Of a stretch of DNA of 64,000 nt, positions 56,501 to 64,000 are shown piece by piece. The notes under the pieces were generated by a model that saw only the letters and a list, made by a program, of their open reading frames with translations, did not search any database and was not told the DNA's origin. The stretch is from Gnetum montanum. Lineage: Eukaryota; Streptophyta; Gnetopsida; Gnetales; Gnetaceae. The stretch's first letter is position 1; the number at the start of each line of letters is the position of its first letter. The stretch lies in assembly GCA_015680685.1 (NCBI GenBank), contig MNCI01023945.1, forward strand, positions 330,977 to 394,976, in the 5' to 3' direction. The translations under genes were made by a program, and so were the position numbers.

Positions 56501-57978
56501 GAGGCTAACTTTTATGGCATACTCAACTCTAGACCATTACTTCTAAAGGTTATATTGGTCATCGTAATGTTTCAATTGTGTCCTCACATGGAACTTGTCC
56601 TGCGTAATAAGTGACCAGGACATACATTTGTCAACAGTGGCAACTCGATCCTAGGGTGAATTTCCTGATAAATTCACCTTTATGGAGGGGGTTGTCCAAG
56701 ATATAATCATTTTCTTGGAGCAAATCGATCTTGAAGCGGGTACACCACGATCATTATGCAGAAGTTACTCCATCATGGTATTATGTTACCTAATTACACC
56801 TAACCACTATTTTATGTTATTAGGAGCTCGACTCAAATGGGATCCGTCAGAGCCTATTGATCTATACACCACCGAACCCACATCAGAAGCGACCATCATG
56901 CCACGTAGCATTTACGACGAGATGCGTAAATGTGCGATATGCTCGACCTGCTCCTTGTGGAAATGTCAAAGTGTAAACGAAGACCTTTGGAAGAGATTGC
57001 AAAGGTCAGAGAAAGAGAGGGTGGCTATAGGTGATGAAGTGGGGGATTTGAGGTCATGGAATGAATTCCTGCAAGCTCAGGGAATGGGCAATGAGGACTA
57101 GCATATGGCTGTTATGGACTATGCCCGTTATTGGATGATCGTTCAAAATAGTGTCCAAACCAGCCATGAACTAGTCGAGCAGCGGATGCAAATGGATCTC
57201 TTAGCTCAGAAAAATCAAGACTGGAAGGACTTTTGCGTGAGTGTGCAAGAGTGGTGGCAGATGCAGAAAGACCACAAATATGTCTACAAGCAGGAATGTG
57301 CTTCCTATCGTCAAAAGTATAGGGACTCTGCCGTCGAGGCTCAGTCTCTTTGACTATTCCTCGACGTTATTGGTGCTTCCAATGCATTTAAAAAGTTCTA
57401 GGAGAAAGTGACGATGAGTGCCTTTCTAGAAAGGGAAATGACTCTTCTTGGAGGGAAGACAACCTTCCCTTCCATCTTCCCCGAACCACCCCAATGGACT
57501 CCTGTGGAAAAAGGGAAGATGAAAGTCGGAGCTAATCTAGGAGACGGGGTTTGGTCTGAGCTTACCGAGGACGAAATTATGCAACATCTATTGATTGGCT
57601 TAGAAAAAATTCCGTTTGCTACCGATGTAGGAGCGTCACAGGTGAGTTGTTGTTTTATTATGCCTTTTATCATACCTATTTTTGATCGCGATATTAATAT
57701 GCGTGTTGTGTTAATTGTAGGAACAACCTGAGGAGGTTCCTCAGCGAGACGAACCTAACATGGATGGCGGTCCTCACAAAGAGGGTTTGCAGGGGATGGA
57801 ACGTAATGATGACAATCAACGTCATGGCAAACAACTTCATATAGAAGAGCCTGGCAGGGAGGGACACCTTCACAAAGAAATGCCGCCTGAAAAAGGTGGC
57901 CCCTACGAGGATGATTTGCTTGGTGTGGAGATTGAGCTGAGGGATACAGGTGATAGTGTGGACAAAGGAGATGCTTAG
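53580..57978 (+). pseudogene. Cassette gene in element F: degenerate FCP1-like domain + transposon-protein-like domain + coiled coil, 8 exons
   Basis: Exons: 53580-53698, 54218-54667, 54769-55097, 55159-56210, 56294-56479, 56638-56763, 56824-57641, 57721-57978. Junctions are GT-AG and keep phase. Exon 1 starts MAPKVKGK. Exon 2 reads LIVLDIVGILCC, RRDARGFLQFLL-like (one codon is TGA), VIVWLHLPSDVAAAIL, VWVQDHEQ, and YNTLFVTG then NPPGTVYY: the order of an FCP1/NIF HAD phosphatase with DxDG changed to DIVG and the later DD pair changed to TG. Exon 4 carries NIFFHYGDIKEVQRWL, FDINTQLFEDLFRVPSDG and RRFAEFLVVQRNGDW, resembling the putative plant transposon protein family. Exon 7 is Trp/Gln/Lys-rich, coiled-coil-like, with QMDLLAQKNQDWKDF. 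Exon 8 is acidic and His-rich, ending TAG at 57976. About ten stops and a shift near 55427. It is antisense to the host element, between protease and RT. Exon 6 donor is the least certain. Confidence 0.72.
54218..54667 (+). pseudogene. Exon 2 of the cassette gene: FCP1/NIF-like HAD domain
   Basis: 150 codons with stops at 54351 (TGA), 54459, 54552 and 54633 (TAG), each one transition from Arg or Gln. Hydrophobic beta strand LIVLDIVG, W-F-R strand, IVW, VW-QD and NTLFV segments follow FCP1 order. First Asp kept, second lost. Copy 1 (2376-2821) has the same substitutions in the motif except Asp to Glu. Confidence 0.55.
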
Positions 57979-58104
57979 TGTGGCTATACTAGTCATAGTT
58001 CATTTTTTATGATGGGAAAGACAATATTTTTCTTTGACACTTTAATGCAAATTTGGTCTAAGTTGATGTTCTTTTACTGTTTTCATTTTATGCAAATCGT
58101 AAAT
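57979..58104. other. 3' flank of the cassette gene
   Basis: AT-rich sequence after the stop, with an AATATTTTTC region but no clear AATAAA. Leads into the array. Confidence 0.4.
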
Positions 58105-58625
58105 AAGTAGGTTTTGATGCTATAAGAAATGGCAAATAGTTTTAGGCATGTAGCGTAAATGAAGTTACTGGTATAAAGTCATTATGGGCTACTAGATAAT
58201 TCAGGTGCAAAGCGTAAATACGGTAACTAGTTTTAGGCCATTTCAGGCCTTTGATTAGTTCAAGAGTAAACTGTGATTTAAATAGGTAGTTTTAGGCCAT
58301 TTCAGGCCATGTATAGTTTTAGGCCATTTCGGGCCCTAGACATATGTGTGAAGAAAATAAATAACACCAAGTTGCCAGTTTTAAGCCTTGGCAGGCTACG
58401 ATTAGTTTTAGGCAATTTCGGGCCATGGGTAGTTTTAGGCCATTTCGGGCCATGGGCATATGTGGTGTGTGAAAGGATAAATAACATTAAATCACCAGTT
58501 TTAAGCCATGGCAGGCTATGATTAGTTTTAGGCAATTTCGGGCCCTGAATAGTTTAAGGCCATTGCGAGCCGTGTATATTTCAGGTGCAAAGCATACATG
58601 ACTAGTTGTAGATAAAGTTAAGGGT
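58105..58625 (-). repeat. Hairpin array between protease and cassette, element F
   Basis: Plus-strand units TAGTTTTAGGCCATTTCGGGCC and TTTTAAGCCTTGGCAGGC repeat at 25-60 bp. On the minus strand each is GGCC-loop-GGCC followed by TAAAACTA, as in element A at 10090-10190. A higher-order duplication of about 120 bp is visible (58333-58449 and 58450-58571, each with CATATGTG, AAATAACA and two units). Reading frames through it are artefacts. Confidence 0.75.
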
Positions 58626-58963
58626 GACAAAGATAACTAGTGGGAGCGTAAAAACATAAGTGTAAATGAGAACAGCTGGTGGGAGCGCAAGGCATAAGCG
58701 TAAACATAAAAACAAGATGAGTGTTTCTAAAGCAAAGCTGGGATAGCATGATGAAGGAAAATACGTGTAAACTGTACGGCAGTCAGATGACCAAGCTTAC
58801 TGGCTAGCCCTGTAATTATTTCCTAATCACTTTTATTTTTTGGTGATGCGTAAAGACAAGGGGATTTACCACCCTTTTCCTTCACATCATACTCTTCCTC
58901 TAGGAATGGTAGTTCAGCCCAAGTTAGGCTGTCATTAGCCACTGTTTTAGCTTGTTCAAGTAT
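58626..58963 (-). other. Array-to-protease spacer of element F
   Basis: No domain recognised. GTGGGAGCG then AAAACATAAGCGTAAA occurs twice (58638, 58679). Confidence 0.4.
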
Positions 58964-59415
58964 TCAGACAGGGGGCTGATCTTCAGACATTTCGATTTCC
59001 AACCCCTGTTCTATTTCTATGTTGTTAATACCCTGAGGGGTTATTTCATCACCGTGGATGATCACTTCTCCTCCTGCATAGGGCAGATGGATCTCCTGAT
59101 GGATAGGTGATGAAACTACCCTCAGTTGAGCCAACCAAGACCTCCCCAGGATCAGGTTAAAGCCAGGCATCTCTTCGACGATAATAAATGTTACATCTGT
59201 GGGGAATTGATCCCCTGCCACAAAGTTGATGTGCACTATGCCTTTGACTTGCACTCGTGCCCCGTTGAACGACTTTAAACACAATGTCGTGGTAGGCTGA
59301 TCTGATCGATCAGGCCTAGCTTATCCACTATGGAATATGGGATGACATTAGCGGTTGCCCCATCATCCACATGCACCTTCAAATTTGGTGTTGGCCAACC
59401 TGGATGGTGATGAAC
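58964..59415 (-). pseudogene. pro: Element F protease
   Basis: Active-site segment on the minus strand reads HVDDGATANVIPYS near 59370-59330, followed, after a short shift, by the open tract 59284-58964 with FNGARVQVKGIVHINF, FNLILGRSWLAQL and an acidic tail. Asp-Asp-Gly as in A. The best-preserved protease of the Tat copies. Confidence 0.85.
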
Positions 59416-62400
59416 ATGGACGCCGTTGTCACCTGACCCTTCTCTAGGTCATCCTTAATGGATTCATCACGAAATGTCAACAAGGAAGGCCTGGGATTCT
59501 CAGCTGTGGGGGGAAGCATAACGGAATTAATCGCTTCTTCATCCACCGATAGGTTTTCGTCCACGGGTATGGACGTCAGCATACGAACCATAGCCTCACG
59601 ATGTTTCTATGATGTCATGAGTAAGTCATAAAGGCTCAATGTTGTATTTTTTTTGTTTTAGAGCCTGTTTGACTTGTGTAAAGGCATCAAAGAGATTCTG
59701 CCCATGATCTTGCTGCTTGTCATCCTTTTCCTCTTCCATTCGCCCTAGGAGACGAATTTCTTGTGGAGGAGGAACATTCGGTCGAGGGCTATGTTTCTTT
59801 TGGCTAGGAGTAGATGGTTGTGTTTGCGTCACTTCGCCATTTTTAGAAAATGGGGCCAAGGGTACAGAAGCAAGGGGTTTAGGATTGGGAAACCCCAGCA
59901 TAAGATGGTCCTTGGCCGTACCAATTGTCATACCTCCTTCTCCTTTTCTGTTAAGTTGGGATCGGGAGAGTGACTTGGAGGTTTGCCCCTGCACGGGAGG
60001 GGCGGTTGATGGTTTTGGCACCTTGATGACAAAGGGAGCCTTGGGTGTAGGCGCAGGCTGGGCCGTGGCTTTACCAACAGGGGGCTGTCGAGAAGTTGTC
60101 TGAGAAGGGGCTCTAAGGATAAAAGGTTGCCTTGGAGCATCACTCATCGATGCTGATGGATCCATTGTTCAAGGAGAGCGAGGATGCGTTCGCAACACGA
60201 AAGGTTGTATCGGCTGTGCCCGATTATCGCCCTCTACTCCTACCACGTTAATTGTGTACCCTACATTGTTTGCATTTAATGGGTCTTGGTACACATGCAT
60301 GGCTTGGTTTTCCGGGTGAGCTGGACTACTGCTATCTAAGATCAGGTTACCTTGATCAATCATACGTTGAATGTCATATTTCAGTGCCCAGCAATAATTC
60401 GTGTCATAACCACACAATTGATGGTAGTCGTAGAATCGGTCTAGCTTAAAGTTCTTGGGAACGGGCAGTTCATTACTTTGGTACAAGGAGGGATTCTTGA
60501 GTAACTCACAGTGGCGCCTATGATGTTTCAAAGCCTCCTTGGACACCGCCTTGTGTCGGATGTGACTGATTCCCAATAATTTCTTCAAAATTTTTGAAGG
60601 CTTCACAGGTAGAGTTGCATAATTTGAGCGATCTTTACACTCAAATTTTGGCCTTGGTTGTGGAGGTGCTTCAGGGGTGGGAGGAGCTTCTTAATTGGCA
60701 CCATTTGAGCTAGTTGTCAGCTCGGCTAGCTCCACAGTTGTTTTCTTGTTGTTGTTTTTTTTCTTCTTGGCTGCTTTAGCAACCGTCGCTACTGTCGTTA
60801 TTGTGGCTTTGCCTTTATCCTTACCCTTGCTATGGGCATTTTTGTAGACCACATACGTCAGACCTTTACTAGCCTCCGTCGCATCTTGGATGCTCTTAGT
60901 CTGAGCAAAGGCTTGGATGAGGGAATGAGGAGCGAGGTAATAAAGCTTAGACTTGATAAATTCGTTGACCACTCCTTTGAAGATTGTCAATAGATGGGCC
61001 TCCGCGATGGGTTCGTGGATCTCGTTCAAGGTGGCACTCCAATGTTATATGAACTTTTGGACCGACTCGAGCGGGTCTTGTTTGACTCCCATGAGCTAGT
61101 CCAGTGTGACTTCTGGCTTCAGGTTGTATTTGAAACGAGTCACAAACTGGGTTAACAGCTCTTCCAAAGTTGAAATGGAAGTGTGTGGAAGTTCTCAATA
61201 CAAATCCAAAGCTTTACCCATTAAGGACATAGCAAAGACATGGATTATAGTATGCTGCCATTGTTGAGCAATAAGGACTCTGACCTAAAAGTGACGAGGT
61301 GGGCATTGGAATCACCTTCCCCATTGTATTTTGTGAAATGGGGAAGGGGCAGCCCAGGTGGAAATGACAGGACTGGGACTGCTGGACTAATAGGATCATC
61401 ATGGTAGAAATCCATGACTTGCACCGCGTCAGAACTAGCAGCCTTGAGACGCTTGACCTCCTTTGTAAGGGTCTGAATGAGCTGGAAGGCTTGATCTAGA
61501 CCCATAGACGACGAGGTCGTTTGTGGAATGACGGGAGGAGCCACACCGAGTGGTGGAATGGAGGTTGTGGCTTGGCCGATGGTCGATGCCATCAGGACAG
61601 TCCCTGTAGGCAGTGTTGCTTGTGGCATCCACCATCTGGTGGTTGGTGCGGATGGAGCAACCACCGTCGGTTGCGCCATTGGGTATGTTGTTTGTGTAAC
61701 CAGGGGCATGAGCAGCGATCCTGTAGCTGGGTTTAGCGCTTGTGGGACTTGACTTTGATGATGGGGATGGTGGTGCATTTGAGTAGGATGGGTAACAAAA
61801 GACATGTTGGGAGCCCACCATGCTATGGTGGTAGGCTCTGTCGTGTGAGTCAGGAGCAAAGTTGGTGTTGTAGGTAATTGGGACGTAGGTATCACGTGCA
61901 CATGCAGTGACACAGGCATAGGCATACGATGGGGTGGATTAGGTAATTGCACCTGCTAGGGAATGATCTATGAGGGACCTTCGCCTAGAAGTATACTCAG
62001 AGAAAGAAAATGTAAGCACGGCGAATGCGAGACTTGATTGGTATTGGATAATGTCAGAGGCGTGGTGACCATGAACAATGGATTTATGCGAGACGTCATG
62101 GAGGGAGGGGCCATGGTGAAATCAGCATGACTGCCTACTTCAGAGTGAGATTCTAGATCATCTTGCCCATCGTGAAGTGTTTCATCACAGAACATTTGAT
62201 CTAAGATCCACTTTTTTTGATCTGTCAAGGGCACAGTGGCATTCGGTGAAGGAATAAATTCCTTCCCATTGCAGTACATGAACTCGTACTCTAGTTTTTC
62301 CTCGAGTTCTTGCGGATACATGGGCAGGTTTGCCACTAGCTTAGCGTAGAGGAAATTGTAGTGTTCCTTGCACTGAGCGTGTTCCTCAGGCTCTTTTTTT

Positions 62401-62525
62401 TTAAGCCTGAGGAAGCGGTGTGGTCGCATTCGACTAGTTGGCGGCACGACCACCAGAAGTGTGACTTGCATGGTCCAGGGGTTTTCTAGGTTGGCAGTGT
62501 CAATAGCTATGATTGATGTAACCAT
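59416..62525 (-). pseudogene. gag: Element F gag
   Basis: Starts at 62525 (MVTSIIAIDTAN) with EHYNFLYAKLVANLP and ELEEKLEYEF; open 185 codons. A Pro/Thr/His-rich linker and SMGLDQAFQLIQTLTKEV helix occupy an open 235-codon stretch (61952-61245) including LPHFTKYNGEGDSNAHL of the capsid. Capsid continues with IFKGVVNEFIKSKLYYL (about 60960), a Lys-rich basic stretch, then FYDYHQLCGYDTNYC (60606-60169 tract), the zinc-knuckle-like site with the first Cys changed to Tyr. A Pro-rich tail follows (60165-59626). Broken by only a handful of stops or shifts. Confidence 0.87.
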
Positions 62526-62534
62526 TTTCTATGC

Positions 62535-62627
62535 GATTCATAAATAATGATGATAAAGATAAAGATCGGAAGGACAAAGANGATTCATAAATAATGATGA
62601 TAAAGATAAAGATCGGAAGGACAAAGA
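62535..62627. other. 46-bp exact duplication around a single N
   Basis: 62535-62580 and 62582-62627 are identical and meet at an N (62581). This is the classic mark of an assembly join with unresolved overlap, not a biological repeat. It lies in the element F leader before the gag start. Confidence 0.88.
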
Positions 62628-62828
62628 CAAGCTGAGACAATAATCGGGGCTTTCTATCTTGTAGGATTCCAAAGGAATTATCGAAGCGACTAATCTGCAC
62701 CTCACAATTTCATAAATAGCCTCGAAGGTATTATGTTTACGTTGATTGACAATGGGTACAGACAGCTTACAAGACTACCCGTAAAATGCGGATCGACTAT
62801 GAAGGCCCTTCTTCTAACGCTAGAAAAC
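62628..62828 (-). promoter_or_regulatory. Element F leader with primer-site-position inverted repeat
   Basis: Short leader between gag and 5' LTR. The minus strand starts GTTTTCTAGCGTTAGAAG, with the inverted repeat at 62812-62825, as in element A at 5481. A lacks TGG at the expected place too. Confidence 0.5.
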
Positions 62829-64000
62829 TATAACAATGGAAAACATCGGTCACTGGAAATACCAAACAAAAGTCTGTGTACATAGTTCTAACCTCGGATC
62901 CGTGCGAGGGTGGTGCTTGAGAAAGAAATGAATCTGAGGGGCCCTGAACGATCTTGTCGATCAGACAGGGACTTACTTAATCAGTAAAATTTTTGCAATA
63001 ATTTGATGGCAAAATGAAGATTCTTTATAAGGCGATGTAATATTGTTAATCCTGAAAACAATTGAAAACGATGTAAACGATTTAGATGTGATCGCCAAAT
63101 CTGTATAAATAGGATGCAAGGAATCATATTTGGAGGGAATACGATCATAAGATCTAGGATTTAATTTATGATCACAATATGTTTAATATAATGATTACAG
63201 GTGGGCTTCGGTTTGGATGAAGCACATGCCAACAGCAAGAAAGTTATATAAAGATGAAACAAGCGAGGATCAATCTACCTTGTTCTAGCCAATCCAGGCG
63301 CAAGGAAGTCAGACCCTGGGGAGAATATCTGGTAGCCGATTGTTTCTCATCAAGAGTTCTTGCCAATCACCTCCGATGTTCTCACGATCGCTGATCCTCT
63401 TTTTGCTCTCTTGCCAACCTTGAAAGAGAAAATTTTTTGCCAACCACTTGAACTTCATCAACTGGAGCATTTATAAGGTTAAGGTTAGGAGGAAAACATG
63501 GCTTAGGTGACGCGTGTCCTAAACTTATAAGATGCTGTTGACCTGATGTGTCGTCATTGAAGCTTGCGACGCTATGTCGCGTAGTGCATCGTAAACCACT
63601 CTTGTTTGGACTCTGGCAACAAACTGTCCTTTGATTACGCTGCAATATGCTAGAGAGCATATTGTGACGTATGAATTACTGATGTTTGAATTGTGCTATC
63701 ATTACTTGCATTACACTGTGTTACACTATATTACGCATCATAGCGTGATTCAGCGTAAAATAACGAAATTGTAAAAGTTGAAGTATAGTCGCCACACTTC
63801 CTCTATTTCAATCCCTTTCAAGGTTTTATTATGCCACACTGTGTAACATAGCATAATGGACCCCTTAACCAGGAATGAACACCCGCTGAAATGCACAGCA
63901 TGCTGTAGATTGTTGCTTAAGCCTTGAGATTTTTGCTGGGTTGTCGAAGTCTTGAATGTTTTCCATCCTTGATGCTACGGTGGATTGTCTTTGATATTAC
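62829..64000 (-). repeat. Element F 5' LTR, cut by the window edge
   Basis: Aligns with the first 1.18 kb of 46680-48082, including TATA (63469-63477, minus strand) and the palindrome-rich U3 start. About 225 bp of U3 should lie beyond 64000. The LTR end has TATA where the 3' LTR has TACA, a C-to-T change. Confidence 0.9.

Larger units (their letters stand above)
46680..64000 (-). mobile_element. Element F: Tat-lineage LTR retrotransposon (antisense) carrying an opposite-strand gene
   Basis: At least 17.3 kb; runs off the right edge. On the minus strand: 5' LTR (64000-62829, incomplete), primer-site region, gag, protease, hairpin array, then a plus-strand eight-exon gene (53580-57978), RT, RNase H, second RNase H, integrase, array, polypurine tract, 3' LTR (48082-46680). 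All enzyme domains match element A. Coding is less decayed than in A but carries stops and shifts. The extra gene makes the protease-RT gap over 5 kb against 1.1 kb in A. It inserted into the RT of Tat fragment E; left flanking pentamer is GTAGG (46675-46679), partner off-window. Confidence 0.9.

Noticed and set aside
58302-58535. Repetitive frames on both strands with a repeated LKTG(D/N)L motif
   Set aside because: They translate the hairpin array and its 120-bp duplication; repeats on both strands show it is not protein coding.

Overview
The window is plant nuclear DNA built almost entirely from nested, decayed Ty3/gypsy LTR retrotransposons. Evidence for a plant: Athila- and Tat-lineage proteins, a Tat-type second RNase H, an Athila-type primer site and GT-AG introns. 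Most stop codons in old coding tracts look like C-to-T decay (CAG to TAG, CGA to TGA), as expected of long-methylated DNA. A large, repeat-rich seed-plant genome (perhaps a gymnosperm) fits, but the sequence does not fix the species. I see no intact cellular gene, rRNA, tRNA or CRISPR array.

Layout. 1-985: tandem repeat of about 200 bp. 1895-2408: 257-bp tandem duplication. 2376-19250: a decayed multi-exon gene (copy 1), split in exon 4 by Tat element A (3837-17257, LTRs, near-perfect TSD). 19340-25118: Athila-like element D (+), with an antisense LTR fragment at 24078. 25119-30093: AT-rich, with one possible old LTR/primer site. 30094-35825: Athila-like element C (-), gag and protease only, with an assembly gap. 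35863-45144: element B (+), Athila-type LTRs with perfect GAGTG TSD, gag but no pol, and a second long reading frame with its own promoter-like region. B sits inside the integrase of an older Tat fragment E (45145-46679 plus 35826-35862). 46680-64000: Tat element F (-), whose 3' LTR is complete and whose 5' LTR runs off the window.

The most interesting signal is a gene cassette. Element F carries, between protease and reverse transcriptase and in the opposite orientation, an eight-exon gene (53580-57978). Its exons join in phase and it has about ten stop codons. Its N-terminal region resembles an FCP1/NIF-type HAD phosphatase with lost catalytic aspartates. This is followed by a domain like the putative plant transposon protein family and a coiled-coil/acidic tail. 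Copy 1 (2376-19250) is homologous along its length with introns at matching places, and element B holds a related reading frame (41290-44083) in sense orientation. A gene family thus appears in or beside elements of two lineages and in both orientations. In A and F, arrays of short hairpins followed by a TTAAACTAG-like motif flank pol, and F's cassette lies inside the upstream array.
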